A DNA stretch of 64,000 bases from Zobellia nedashkovskayae (GCF_015330125.1 NZ_JADDXR010000002.1:558001-622000), one strand, 5' to 3'. Counted from the first letter of the stretch, positions 28,399 through 38,583 are shown. Notes: generated by a model from the letters alone, not told the origin. Translations and numbers: made by a program.

Positions 28399-30543
28399 AT
28401 GAAAAAATTCCTCTTCATATGGTTTATTCTGGGTATTACGGTATCAACCTTTGCCCAACAAGAACTGAAACGAGCAGACACCTATTTTGAGCGTGCGTAT
28501 TATAGTGACGCTATTCCGCTATACGAGCAAATGTTGCCAAGTAACAAGAGTTCAAAGCTCATAAAAAACCTTGCCGACTCTTATTACCACACTTTTGATA
28601 TGAAGGCAGCCGCACGTTGGTATGGCTATCTAATTTCTAATTATGGCGAAAACACAGATGAAAGCTATTATTTTAAACTAAACCAATCTTTGAAAGCTAT
28701 TGGTGAATATGAAAAAGCACAAAAAACACTTATTGATTTTTATGTTGAAAAAGATCAGAACGATAAGGTGATTCAGACTGAAAGAAATTTCAAGTATATT
28801 AAAAACGTGCGTGCTATTGGCGAACGTTTTAAAATTGAAAACCTAAATATCAATTCCACTACGTCCGAATTTGGCGCGGCCAGAATAGACTCTAACTTGG
28901 TGTATAGTGCTTCCCGAAAAAAAACCAAAACTTTACCCAAGCTTTATAGATGGAACAATGAGAATTACCTTGACATATATTCTCACCCTATAGAAAAAAT
29001 AACACAGGGCGATAGCCTTAGCATGCCGTTAAGCAGCGCTATTAATTCAAAAATGCACGAGGGTACTTTTACCATTACTAAAGACCGAAAAACAATCTAT
29101 TTCACGAGAAATAGTAAAAAGAAAACCGAGAAAGATAAAATCAGTAATCTAAAAATATATCGTGCCCAATATGTAGATGGTGCTTGGAAAAACATAATTC
29201 CCCTACCCTTTAATAGTGATAATTTTTCTACGGAACACCCAGCTTTAAGTCCTGACGAAACAAAACTTTATTTTGCATCAGATCGCGAAGGTGGCTTTGG
29301 TTCTTTTGACCTCTATGTTGTACTTATTCAAAAAGATGGTTTTTTCGGAAATCCCGTCAATTTAGGAAAGGAAATAAATACGGATAAGAAAGAACAATTC
29401 CCATTTCTTGACGAAGACGGCAACTTATATTTTGCATCCAACGGTCACCCTGGTTTTGGGTTATTAGATTTATTTCTTTCAAAAACAGAAAATGGAAAAT
29501 TTAAATCCCCGGACAATCTTGGATTACCTGTAAATAGTGGTTATGACGATTTTTCTTTGTCACTAGACCCTAATACCAATAGAGGTTATTTTTCATCCAA
29601 TCGTCCTGGCGGAAAGGGTAGTGATGACATTTATTCGCTATTGGAAACCAAACCACTTCTTATTGAAGACTGCAAGCAGTTAATTGCGGGAATTCTAACG
29701 GATAAAACTACCAAACTTCCTTTAGCCAATGCTACAATAGAACTTCTGGATGCCAGTGGAAAAATGATTGAAAAAATCATCACTTCTGCCGATGCTTCTT
29801 ATAAATTTCAAATCGCTTGTTCCAACCAATATACCATAACAGCCCACAAAGAAGGTTACGAGGATAATTCTAAAATCATTATTTCAGATACGGAAAGGAA
29901 TGCGACAATAGACGGTTCCCTAACACTGTATTCAGTAAAAGAAAGAGAAGCTTTAAAAGTCAAAAAAGCTCTAGCTAAGAAAGAAGAAACAGAAAAATTG
30001 GCCTTAGCCAAGGCCGAAAAGCTAAAAGAATTAGAGAAAGCAAATGAGTTAGAACGCATACAAAAAGAGAAACAGGTTGCTATAAAGCAAAAAGCTGACC
30101 TAGAGAAAGAAGAGCGTGAACGTCTTAAGAAAATTGAGGAAGTCATTGCCACTGAAGAGGCCATTGTTAAAGAAAACGAGCGCATAATTATCAAAACCGA
30201 AGAAATTCATTTTGACTATAGCCTTTGGTACGTAAGACGCGAAGCTAGAGAACGTTTAGGAAAGGTGGTTGCTATAATGAAGCAGAACCCGGGTATGGTC
30301 ATTGAAATTGGTACGCATACAGATATCCGAGGTAATGAGGAGTACAATCGTGACCTCTCACAAAAGCGTGCAAATTCCGCAAAAGAATTCATGGTCAAAA
30401 ATGGTATTACAGCAGACCGCATTATTGCTAAAGGATACGGAGAATCTCAACCCATCGTAAAATGTGAAACCGAAGAAAGCTGTTCAGAGGAAGACCATGA
30501 ATGGAACAGAAGATGCGAAATGGTAGTTGTAAAGTGGCAATAA
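28399..30543 (+). CDS. OmpA-family protein with PD40 repeats and carboxypeptidase-regulatory domain
   Basis: 714 residues. A signal peptide (TVSTFAQ) is followed by a TPR-like region (residues 20-130), then WD40/PD40 beta-propeller blades (LSPDETKLYFASDREGGFGS, FLDEDGNLYFASNGHPGFG, PNTNRGYFSSNRPGGKGSDD). A CarboxypepD_reg-like module, a Lys/Glu-rich coiled coil (about 515-590), and a C-terminal OmpA peptidoglycan-binding domain (IEIGTHTDIRGNEEYNRDLS, then QKRANSAKEF) complete it. The arrangement resembles PorE-type proteins that tie T9SS parts to the cell wall. It is the third gene of the adhesin-SprF-OmpA operon, 2 bases after sprF, and ends at a strong terminator. Confidence 0.93.
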   Translation: MKKFLFIWFILGITVSTFAQQELKRADTYFERAYYSDAIPLYEQMLPSNKSSKLIKNLADSYYHTFDMKAAARWYGYLISNYGENTDESYYFKLNQSLKAIGEYEKAQKTLIDFYVEKDQNDKVIQTERNFKYIKNVRAIGERFKIENLNINSTTSEFGAARIDSNLVYSASRKKTKTLPKLYRWNNENYLDIYSHPIEKITQGDSLSMPLSSAINSKMHEGTFTITKDRKTIYFTRNSKKKTEKDKISNLKIYRAQYVDGAWKNIIPLPFNSDNFSTEHPALSPDETKLYFASDREGGFGSFDLYVVLIQKDGFFGNPVNLGKEINTDKKEQFPFLDEDGNLYFASNGHPGFGLLDLFLSKTENGKFKSPDNLGLPVNSGYDDFSLSLDPNTNRGYFSSNRPGGKGSDDIYSLLETKPLLIEDCKQLIAGILTDKTTKLPLANATIELLDASGKMIEKIITSADASYKFQIACSNQYTITAHKEGYEDNSKIIISDTERNATIDGSLTLYSVKEREALKVKKALAKKEETEKLALAKAEKLKELEKANELERIQKEKQVAIKQKADLEKEERERLKKIEEVIATEEAIVKENERIIIKTEEIHFDYSLWYVRREARERLGKVVAIMKQNPGMVIEIGTHTDIRGNEEYNRDLSQKRANSAKEFMVKNGITADRIIAKGYGESQPIVKCETEESCSEEDHEWNRRCEMVVVKWQ

Positions 30544-30604
30544 GTTTTCTTAAAAACAAAGGCATTTAGATTCTAATAAACGTTAATAACCCAAACCAAG
30601 CTTG

Positions 30605-30638
30605 GCCCCAAATCATAAATATGGTTTGGGGCTTTTTC
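30605..30638 (+). terminator. Rho-independent terminator of the adhesin-SprF-OmpA operon
   Basis: A 12-bp stem (30605-30616 with 30621-30632, one G-T pair) has an AAAT loop and is followed by TTTTT. It lies about 60 bases after the OmpA stop. Confidence 0.9.
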
Positions 30639-30684
30639 ATTTCTGTCGCTATTCTTTCTATCTTCGTTAGACAAACTCTTCACT

Positions 30685-30996
30685 ATGAACCTATCGAATA
30701 TTCCTTCCAAAGAGATTATACCAGGTTATCACGGTAAACTGGTACATTCAGAAAACATGTCGCTTGCTTTTTGGACCGTAGAAGAAGGTGCCATTGTACC
30801 CGAACATGCCCATATGAACGAGCAAATAATGCACGTGCTGGAAGGGCGTTTTGAATTTACACTTAATGGCAATACAAAGGTTTATGAATTAAATGACATT
30901 GTTATTATCCCACCTCATAGCCCCCATAGTGGCAAAGCACTTACTCCCTGTAAACTTATGGATGCTTTTAGTCCGGTTCGTGAAGAGTACAAATAG
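30685..30996 (+). CDS. Small cupin-domain protein
   Basis: 103 residues, a single cupin barrel. Motif 1 is PEHAHMNEQIMHVLEGRFEF, with two His and a Glu as likely metal ligands, and motif 2 is VIIPPHSPHSGKAL. There is no signal peptide, so it is cytoplasmic. Small single-domain cupins of this kind are often sugar-isomerase-like, dioxygenase-like or stress proteins, and the exact reaction is not evident. An SDR gene begins 36 bases downstream on the same strand, with no terminator between, so the two are likely co-transcribed. Confidence 0.85.
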   Translation: MNLSNIPSKEIIPGYHGKLVHSENMSLAFWTVEEGAIVPEHAHMNEQIMHVLEGRFEFTLNGNTKVYELNDIVIIPPHSPHSGKALTPCKLMDAFSPVREEYK

Positions 30997-31032
30997 AAAA
31001 CAGAATTAAACATTCCCCATAAATCTTATATT

Positions 31033-31818
31033 ATGAATATATCATTAGAAGGTAAAAAAGCACTAGTTGGCGGTAGCTCAGGAGGAATAGGAAAAGCCAT
31101 AGCACAACAATTAGCTGAAAGCGGAGCCAGCGTAACACTCATGTCCCGTAGTGAAGAGAAACTTAAGAAGATAGTAGCAGAACTACCTACTAACCAAGGT
31201 CAGAACCACGATTACCTAGTAGTTGATTTTGCCGATTTCCATGACTACCGCGAGAAAATTTATAACTATTTCGTTACTAATACAGTTGACATCCTTGTTA
31301 ATAACACCCAAGGCCCTGCTGCCGGAAGTGCCTTAGAAAAACAGACTGTAGATTACCAAGAAGCATTTAATTTGCTATTTAAAACTGTAGCATACACTAC
31401 TGAACTCGCCCTAAAACATATGAAAGCAAATAAATGGGGAAGAATTATAAATGTAGCTTCTGTATCCGTTAAAGAACCCCTTTCTTATTTAGCACTTTCA
31501 AATACCATAAGGGCAGCTGTAGTTACTTGGGGTAAATCATTGGCCAACGATGTAGGGCAATATAAAATAACAGTGAACAGTGTTCTGACTGGTTATTTTG
31601 ACACTGAGCGCATCGCACAACTAAACTCTAAAAAAGCAGAGCAATTAGGGATTTCAGAAGATGAGGTCCTTGCAGATATGGAATCTAAAGTTCCTGTTAA
31701 GCGTATAGGAGACCCTAAAGAATATGGTTATCTGGTTGCCTTTTTAGCTTCAGAAAATGCGGCCTATATTACAGGTACTCAAATACCAATTGACGGCGGA
31801 CTTTTAAAAAGTTTATAA
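31033..31818 (+). CDS. Short-chain dehydrogenase/reductase-like protein lacking the usual Tyr/Lys
   Basis: 261 residues with an SDR Rossmann fold. The cofactor loop is GGSSGGIGKAIA (residues 13-24) and LMSRSEEKL suggests NADP(H) preference through the Arg. The NNTQG strand and INVASVSV (catalytic Ser region) are present. At the position of the canonical YxxxK motif the sequence reads LALSN, so the Tyr and Lys appear replaced. The subfamily with LALSN is known among FabG-like proteins of unclear activity. The C-terminal FLASENAAYITGTQIPIDGG is typical. It lies downstream of the cupin gene, probably in one transcript. Confidence 0.85.
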   Translation: MNISLEGKKALVGGSSGGIGKAIAQQLAESGASVTLMSRSEEKLKKIVAELPTNQGQNHDYLVVDFADFHDYREKIYNYFVTNTVDILVNNTQGPAAGSALEKQTVDYQEAFNLLFKTVAYTTELALKHMKANKWGRIINVASVSVKEPLSYLALSNTIRAAVVTWGKSLANDVGQYKITVNSVLTGYFDTERIAQLNSKKAEQLGISEDEVLADMESKVPVKRIGDPKEYGYLVAFLASENAAYITGTQIPIDGGLLKSL

Positions 31819-31843
31819 TTGTTTTTTTACGATAATTTAGAAA

Positions 31844-31866
31844 TCCTATTCCCTCACCGAATAGGA
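31844..31866. repeat. Inverted repeat after the SDR gene
   Basis: TCCTATTC (31844-31851) and GAATAGGA (31859-31866) form a perfect 8-bp hairpin with a 7-base loop. No T-run follows, so it may be a weak terminator or a regulator site before the macroglobulin gene (31933). Confidence 0.35.
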
Positions 31867-31932
31867 CCGCTCACTCATTTATAGTTTTTATTGGCATCCA
31901 TTTTGCTCAGTTTTGTTCTGTAATTTTATACT

Positions 31933-34900
31933 ATGAAAAGATTATCCCTCATATTCACCGTAATTCTTTTTTCACAAATGCTACAAGCACAAGACAACGG
32001 AGATTCTTATACATCACTTTGGAAAGAAGTGCAGAAATTGGAGCGTGAAGACTTGGCTAAATCGGCTTTAAAACTGGTGGAAACCATTTCATCTAAAGCG
32101 GAAAAAGAGAACAATTCGGAGCAGGTTGTAAAAGCATTACTATTTGTTTCAAAATATGCGATGACCTTGGAAGAAGATGCGCAATTGAATATCATTAATC
32201 GTTTTAAAGCAGAAATAGAAAGGGCTGAATTTCCAACGAAAAACATTTTAGAAAGTTATTTAGCCAATCTCCATTGGCAATATTTTCAACAAAACCGTTA
32301 TCAGTTTTATGACCGCTCTAACACAGAATCTAAAGTAGACAGCGTTGATTTTAGAACTTGGGACCTTAGTACGTTATTCCACGAAATAGACACCCATTTT
32401 CAGGCATCATTAGAGAATAAAAAAGAGCTTCAAGAAACCAATTTAAAAGGGTTAAAAGAATTATTAAATCAACAAAAAGGTTCAGAGACCTTCCGTCCTA
32501 CGCTTTATGACATCCTTGCTCACACAGCACTTCAGTTTTATAAAACCAATGAAACCGCTATTACTCGCCCAGCCGATAAATATGAGATAAACGATTCTGA
32601 AACCATCTGCGAAGCATATCAATTTGCACATCATGATATAAATACCAATGATGATACTTCCCTACAAGCCAAAGCGCTGAAGGTATATCAGGAACTGATT
32701 CAATTTCATTTTGATGAACCAAAGTTAGAACCTTTGGTTATGGCCGATATTGAACGATTAAACTTCGTTTACCAAAATGGCACTTTTGAAAGCAAAGAAA
32801 CGCATTACGAAGAAACCTTAAAAAATTCTGCCGAACATCTAAAGCACAACCAGATTTCAGCTTTATATAGTTATGAATTGGCCCAACTGTACTATACACA
32901 AGGGCAAACGTACCAACCTGACACGAAAGAAGAGACACGTTGGAAAAGTAAAGAAGCCCTTGCGTTATGTGATGAGGTTATTGCTAGATTTCCTGACAGT
33001 ATGGGGGCAGAAAAATGCAAATCACTCCGGCTGCAAATCCTTACTCCCAGTCTTTCCATAATTACGGAACAACATGTTGCTGTAAATCAGCCTTCAAAAC
33101 TGTTAGTCAACTATAAAAATCTATCCTCTCTACAACTGACTGCTTACGCTGTAAACAACAATGACTATAAAGAACTAGAACGTCTCTACCCTCCAAAAAA
33201 ACAGTTATCATTTATAGAAAAATTGAAACAGGTTGAAAGTTGGTCAGCTACACTTAAAAATGAAAAAGACTATCAGCAACATGGTATGGAAGTGCTGCTT
33301 CCTGCTTTAGAAAACGGACAATACATCATCTTGGCTTCCCCTGAAAAGGAAAATAACGAAAGTTTTGCGTTTAGTAAGATTCAAGTAACTGACATGGCCT
33401 TGGTAGAAACCAATGGCAACTCTGAACAACGATACCAAATCATTAACAGAACTACAGGAAAACCTGTTTCTGGGGCCGATTTGACCTTTATTTATCTTAA
33501 AAATTATAACAAACCCTATCTGACCAAAAAAGAGCGTACAGACAAAATGGGGTTTGTAACCATACCGCTAACAACTGAAAATTGGAACGATGTAAAAATT
33601 GAGGTAAATCATAATGACGAGAAAGCTTTCTTTGGAGAGTATTATGTAAACGGAAAGCGAGAAACAAACACGCTCAATACCATTTCAAACCAACTTTTCC
33701 TATTTACTGATAGAAGTATTTATAGACCTGGCCAACCGGTCTACTTTAAAGGAATCCTGATGGAAACTTCTGAAGAAAAATCGAAGGTAGTGGCCGATGA
33801 ATCTGTATCCGCTGTTCTTTATGACGTGAATGGTCAAGAAATAACTGAACTTGAATTTACCACAAATGAATTTGGTTCTTTTAACGGTGAATTTATATTA
33901 CCAAGTTCTGGACTTACTGGAGAATTTTTTATTGAAGTAGATGCCTTTTCAGGGACTGCCAATAAAACGCAGTATATCTCCGTAGAGGAATACAAACGCC
34001 CTAAATTCATAACCTCTTTTGAACCTGTAACCGAAACGTATAAAGTAAATGATAGCATTACCGTAACAGGCATTGCTTCGGCTTACGCCGGAAGTAAAAT
34101 TACCAATGCTAACGTCAGCTACCGAGTTAAACGAGCCGTATACTTTCCCCGTTGGTACTATTGGCGCATGCCCTATTATAATCAGGCTCCTCAAGAAATA
34201 GCCCACGGAGAAACCACTACGGATGCTTCGGGCAGTTATAACATATCATTTAAGGCTTTACCAGACACTAGTCTATCTAAAGAAAACCTACCGACTTTCA
34301 ACTATGAAATTACGGCAGATGTAACCGATATCAACGGAGAAACTCACAGCACCACCACTTTTGTATCCGTAGGTTATCATTCCGTCATTGCCAATATATA
34401 CGTCTCCGAGCAATGGAACAAAGATAAGAATGAGGATAAAATACAAATTTCCACAACTAATCTTAATGGACAATCTGTGCCTTCTAAAGGGACATTAAAA
34501 ATGTTCAAATTACAGGCGCCAAAACAAGTTTTAAGACGAAGAGCATGGCCTGCACCCGATTACAAAAATTGGAACCAAGAAGAATACAGTAATCTGTTTC
34601 CTCATGAAGCATATAACAAAGAAGATGATGCCGTTAACTGGGAGAAAGGTAAATTAGTCTGGCAGAAGAGTTTTGACACAGAAAAGTCTAAAGAGTTTAA
34701 TCCAAAGAACCTTAAAAATTGGGTGTCTGGAAAATATATAATAGAACTCGAGACCAAAGATAAATTTGGGCAAACAGTAACAGAAAAAGCCATAACCACG
34801 CTTATTAGTGACAACGATAAGAAATTGCCGGACAACCGCTTGTTTGAAGTCAAAACAAATAAAACCGAGTATAGCATTGGAGACAAAGTAGAGGTTACAT

Positions 34901-37900
34901 TTTATTCCAACTCAGAAGACCTTACCGTGACGGTATTTGTTGAAAAGGAACAAAAAATTATAGACACTCATAAAATACATCTAAATCAAAATTCAAAATC
35001 TTTTACGGTTCCGGTAACCGAAAACGATTTGGGTGGTTTTGCCATTAATTACACCTATTCTGCCTATAATTCATTTGATTCAGGAACAATTTCTGTTTCC
35101 GTTCCATATCCTGAAACCCAGCTCGAAATTGAAACCACCACTTTTAGAGACAAACTGCAACCAGGAACCGATGAAACTTGGTCGTTTAAAATTAAAGGAC
35201 CAGAAGGCGAAAAAGCTTCGGCGGAGTTATTGACCAGCATGTATGATGCCTCTCTAGACTCTTTTAAACCACATTATTGGAATTTTCATCCACTTGACCG
35301 AAGTTCCTATTACTCCTCCATTTATGCCAACGCACACACTAGTTTTGGAACAAATTCATTCCGAACGCATCTTATCAGAGAGAACTATAATTATACGCCT
35401 CAGGGGTATGATTCTTTTAACTGGTTTGGGTTACATTTTGGTTATGGTAATTACTTTGGTAGTAACCGAACAAAACAATTAGCGAAGAGTGCAGCAGCTC
35501 CTATGAGCATGATGGAAAATGATGGCGCTAGTCTGGATGAAGTCGTAATTACATCTTCTGAGGTTTCTGAAAAAAGTGAGATGGATATGGCACCTCAAAA
35601 TTCTACTGAAGACAAATCTAACAGCAAGAATGACCCTGAACCTGTTCAAATCCGTAAAAACCTTCAGGAAACGGCATTTTTCTTTCCTGAATTAAGAACA
35701 GATAAAGAGGGTAACGTTTCTTTTAACTTCACAACACCAGAAGCGCTTACAAAATGGAAATTGCAATTACTAGCTCATACAAAATCTTTGCAAAGTTCCG
35801 TAAGAACGCTTGGCACCGTCACTCAAAAAGAATTAATGGTAATGCCCAACGCACCCCGTTTTCTTCGTGAAGGTGATGAAATAACCATAAGCACTAAAAT
35901 TGCCAACTTAACGGATAAGCAATTATCCGGACAAGCGAAACTTATTCTTGTTGATGTTATTTCGGGAAAGGATATTTCAGAACAACTAATCGATTCTAAA
36001 AAACAAAATTCGTTTACAGTAGATTCTTTAGGAAACACCCAAGTTTCGTGGCAATTGAAGATACCTGAAAATCTACAAGCCGTTCAATATACGGTTATAG
36101 CGAAAGCAGGAGATTTTAGTGATGGCGAACAAAATGTTCTTCCTGTTTTGACTAACCGCATGTTGGTGACTGAAACCCTCCCCATGTGGGTACGGAGTAA
36201 CCAGACCAAAACATTTGTTCTGGATAAATTAAAAGATAACACCTCAACTACGCTAAAAAATCATAAGCTAACTTTAGAAATCACTTCAAATCCGGCATGG
36301 TATGCTGTACAGGTACTCCCCTATCTTATGGAGTATCCTTATGATTGTAATGAGCAAACGTTTTCTCGATACTACGCAAACAGCTTGGCAAGTCATATTG
36401 CAAATTCAAATGAAAGAATCAAAGCTGTATTTGACCAATGGGCAAACTCCGATGCTTTGCTTGGCAATCTTGAAAAGAACGATGAACTAAAGTCGCTATT
36501 AATTCAGGAAACTCCTTGGCTCAGAGATGCACAATCCGAAACAGAACAGAAAAAACGAATTGCCCTACTGTTTAACCTTAATAAAATGAAGAACGAGGAA
36601 ACTCGTGCACTTAATAAACTAAAGAATAATCAGAAAAACTCCGGTGCATGGGCTTGGTTCAACGGCGGACCTGATAACAGATACATTACACAGCATATCA
36701 TAACAGGTATGGGCCATTTAAAGCAACTAAAAGTATCGTCCGCCTTTCTAGAAAATCAATCCTCTATCAAAATAATAACCGAAAAAGCAATTGCTTATTT
36801 AGACGCTGAATTTGTTTCAGAATATGAGCAAATGCAAAAATACGCTTCCAACATCGATAATGACCATTTGAGCCCTATGCAAATTCATTATTTGTATATG
36901 CGAAGCTTCTTTAAGGATATAAAAACCTCAAAGCAAGTCGATAAAATTAAGGCATACTATCTAGCTCAAGCTAAAAAATACTGGACCAAGAAAGGACTAT
37001 ATTCAAAGGGCATGTTAGCTCTTATCTTAAACAGAGCAGGAGACACTACTACTTCCAAGAAAATTTTAAAAGGATTAAAAGAAAATAGCATCGTTTCGGA
37101 AGAATTGGGCATGTATTGGAAAGAAAATACAGCTTCTTGGTATTGGTATCAGGCTCCTGTTGAAACACAAGCGCTTTTAATAGAAGCTTTTGGAGAGATT
37201 GAAAACGACACAAAAACAGTTGACAATCTTAAAATTTGGCTCTTAAAGAATAAACAGACTAACCAATGGTCTACCACAAAATCTACATCTGAAGCAGTTT
37301 ACGCGTTATTGCTACAAGGTAGCGATTGGCTTTCAGTGACCGATGCGGTAAACGTTACTTTAGGAGGTTCCGAAATAAACCCTGAGAAGCTAGAAAATGT
37401 AAAAACTGAAGCAGGAACAGGTTATTTTAAAACCTCTTGGAACACCAATGAAATAAAGCCGAATATGGCAGAAGTTCAACTGAGCAAAAAAAGTAACGGT
37501 ATTGCCTGGGGAGCCCTGTACTGGCAATATTTTGAGGATTTAGATAAAATAACCACGGCAAAAACACCTTTGCAACTTAAGAAAAAATTGTTCCTGAAAA
37601 AGAATACGGCTACTGGTGAGAAAATTTCTGAAGTCACTGAGGCTACTCAATTAAAAGTAGGCGACTTAGTCCGTGTACGCATAGAACTGCGTTCTGACCG
37701 GGATATGGAATTTGTTCATATGAAAGACATGCGAGCGGCCGGTTTTGAGCCCGTAAATGTAATTTCTAGTTTTAAGTGGCAAGATGGTTTGGGCTATTAT
37801 GAAAGTACTAAGGATGCGAGTACCAACTTCTTTTTTGATTACCTACCAAAAGGAGTATATGTCTTTGAATACGATGTACGCGTAAATAACGCTGGGGACT

Positions 37901-37989
37901 TTAGTAATGGCATCACAACCATACAAAGCATGTACGCCCCAGAGTTTTCTAGTCATTCTGAGGGAGTACGGGTGGAGGTTGGTGATTAA
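31933..37989 (+). CDS. Bacterial alpha-2-macroglobulin-family protein
   Basis: 2018 residues with a signal peptide ending near LQAQ. The N-terminal 350 or so residues are helical. The MG2-type region (LFTDRSIYRPGQPVYFKGIL) lies near residue 600. A linker near residue 1200 contains LDEVVITSSEVSEK. The A2M core starts at FFPELRTDKEGNVSFNFTTP, with ALTKWKLQLLAHT, near 1255-1290. The thioester motif is kept: DCNEQ with Cys1472 and Gln1475. An alpha/alpha-barrel complement-like domain and a C-terminal receptor-like domain (YLPKGVYVFEYDVRVN) follow. Such proteins trap proteases that enter the periplasm. No penicillin-binding protein 1C gene, a frequent partner elsewhere, is beside it. Confidence 0.92.
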   Translation: MKRLSLIFTVILFSQMLQAQDNGDSYTSLWKEVQKLEREDLAKSALKLVETISSKAEKENNSEQVVKALLFVSKYAMTLEEDAQLNIINRFKAEIERAEFPTKNILESYLANLHWQYFQQNRYQFYDRSNTESKVDSVDFRTWDLSTLFHEIDTHFQASLENKKELQETNLKGLKELLNQQKGSETFRPTLYDILAHTALQFYKTNETAITRPADKYEINDSETICEAYQFAHHDINTNDDTSLQAKALKVYQELIQFHFDEPKLEPLVMADIERLNFVYQNGTFESKETHYEETLKNSAEHLKHNQISALYSYELAQLYYTQGQTYQPDTKEETRWKSKEALALCDEVIARFPDSMGAEKCKSLRLQILTPSLSIITEQHVAVNQPSKLLVNYKNLSSLQLTAYAVNNNDYKELERLYPPKKQLSFIEKLKQVESWSATLKNEKDYQQHGMEVLLPALENGQYIILASPEKENNESFAFSKIQVTDMALVETNGNSEQRYQIINRTTGKPVSGADLTFIYLKNYNKPYLTKKERTDKMGFVTIPLTTENWNDVKIEVNHNDEKAFFGEYYVNGKRETNTLNTISNQLFLFTDRSIYRPGQPVYFKGILMETSEEKSKVVADESVSAVLYDVNGQEITELEFTTNEFGSFNGEFILPSSGLTGEFFIEVDAFSGTANKTQYISVEEYKRPKFITSFEPVTETYKVNDSITVTGIASAYAGSKITNANVSYRVKRAVYFPRWYYWRMPYYNQAPQEIAHGETTTDASGSYNISFKALPDTSLSKENLPTFNYEITADVTDINGETHSTTTFVSVGYHSVIANIYVSEQWNKDKNEDKIQISTTNLNGQSVPSKGTLKMFKLQAPKQVLRRRAWPAPDYKNWNQEEYSNLFPHEAYNKEDDAVNWEKGKLVWQKSFDTEKSKEFNPKNLKNWVSGKYIIELETKDKFGQTVTEKAITTLISDNDKKLPDNRLFEVKTNKTEYSIGDKVEVTFYSNSEDLTVTVFVEKEQKIIDTHKIHLNQNSKSFTVPVTENDLGGFAINYTYSAYNSFDSGTISVSVPYPETQLEIETTTFRDKLQPGTDETWSFKIKGPEGEKASAELLTSMYDASLDSFKPHYWNFHPLDRSSYYSSIYANAHTSFGTNSFRTHLIRENYNYTPQGYDSFNWFGLHFGYGNYFGSNRTKQLAKSAAAPMSMMENDGASLDEVVITSSEVSEKSEMDMAPQNSTEDKSNSKNDPEPVQIRKNLQETAFFFPELRTDKEGNVSFNFTTPEALTKWKLQLLAHTKSLQSSVRTLGTVTQKELMVMPNAPRFLREGDEITISTKIANLTDKQLSGQAKLILVDVISGKDISEQLIDSKKQNSFTVDSLGNTQVSWQLKIPENLQAVQYTVIAKAGDFSDGEQNVLPVLTNRMLVTETLPMWVRSNQTKTFVLDKLKDNTSTTLKNHKLTLEITSNPAWYAVQVLPYLMEYPYDCNEQTFSRYYANSLASHIANSNERIKAVFDQWANSDALLGNLEKNDELKSLLIQETPWLRDAQSETEQKKRIALLFNLNKMKNEETRALNKLKNNQKNSGAWAWFNGGPDNRYITQHIITGMGHLKQLKVSSAFLENQSSIKIITEKAIAYLDAEFVSEYEQMQKYASNIDNDHLSPMQIHYLYMRSFFKDIKTSKQVDKIKAYYLAQAKKYWTKKGLYSKGMLALILNRAGDTTTSKKILKGLKENSIVSEELGMYWKENTASWYWYQAPVETQALLIEAFGEIENDTKTVDNLKIWLLKNKQTNQWSTTKSTSEAVYALLLQGSDWLSVTDAVNVTLGGSEINPEKLENVKTEAGTGYFKTSWNTNEIKPNMAEVQLSKKSNGIAWGALYWQYFEDLDKITTAKTPLQLKKKLFLKKNTATGEKISEVTEATQLKVGDLVRVRIELRSDRDMEFVHMKDMRAAGFEPVNVISSFKWQDGLGYYESTKDASTNFFFDYLPKGVYVFEYDVRVNNAGDFSNGITTIQSMYAPEFSSHSEGVRVEVGD

Positions 37990-38012
37990 GTGTGTCTTAT
38001 GAAAAAGGGAGT

Positions 38013-38387
38013 TTACAAACTCACCGTAGGCCATAATAATTTGTAGAGAATAACACCTAAAATAAAACCGGTGCCTAGACCACAAAGAATAACGATGAGA
38101 ATCATCTGATTAGAAGATTTTTGAGATAAAATATTAACCAGAGATATAGGCGACCCGTTTTTACGGACTTCAAACCTGTTTAGCTTCTCGCCTTTAGAAA
38201 TATCTCGTTGCGCAATCCAATATCTATTTTCACCAATAGTAAAGGTATGTTCTGTACCTACTTCAGTTATTTTTTTAGAAACGGTTCTACCATCCAATAG
38301 AATTTTTTCTTTTCCAAAGAATGTGTGAACCACTTCAATTTTATGGTTATCAATATAATAAAGCGCTAGCTTTAGCATTGGGGACAT
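38013..38387 (-). CDS. Small single-span membrane protein, hypothetical
   Basis: 124 residues; Met1 or Met4 could be the start. The N-terminal 90 residues form a soluble beta domain (YYIDNHKIEVVHTFFGKEKI, LLDGRTVSKK, GTEHTFTIGENRYWIAQRD), resembling a family of small Bacteroidota proteins whose function I do not know. One strong membrane segment follows near the C-terminus (MILIVILCGLGTGFILGVIL), with four or so residues after KLLW. The most likely topology is a cytoplasmic soluble domain with a C-terminal anchor. It converges on the macroglobulin gene with a 23-base gap and no visible terminator. Confidence 0.6.
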   Translation of the reverse strand: MSPMLKLALYYIDNHKIEVVHTFFGKEKILLDGRTVSKKITEVGTEHTFTIGENRYWIAQRDISKGEKLNRFEVRKNGSPISLVNILSQKSSNQMILIVILCGLGTGFILGVILYKLLWPTVSL

Positions 38388-38583
38388 TTGCGTTAAAGTT
38401 CAGATAGGGGGTAGAAAAATCTCCTTTATAATCTAGGCTCTCACCGTCAATTTTAAGAACAGAAAGGCATAATTATTATTAAAGAATGTTCGAAAATATG
38501 GAATAATATAATATCTACACAGAAAATTTTCAAATACTACTACACCATACATTCCAAAACGAAAAGATAAACAGTCTACTGTT

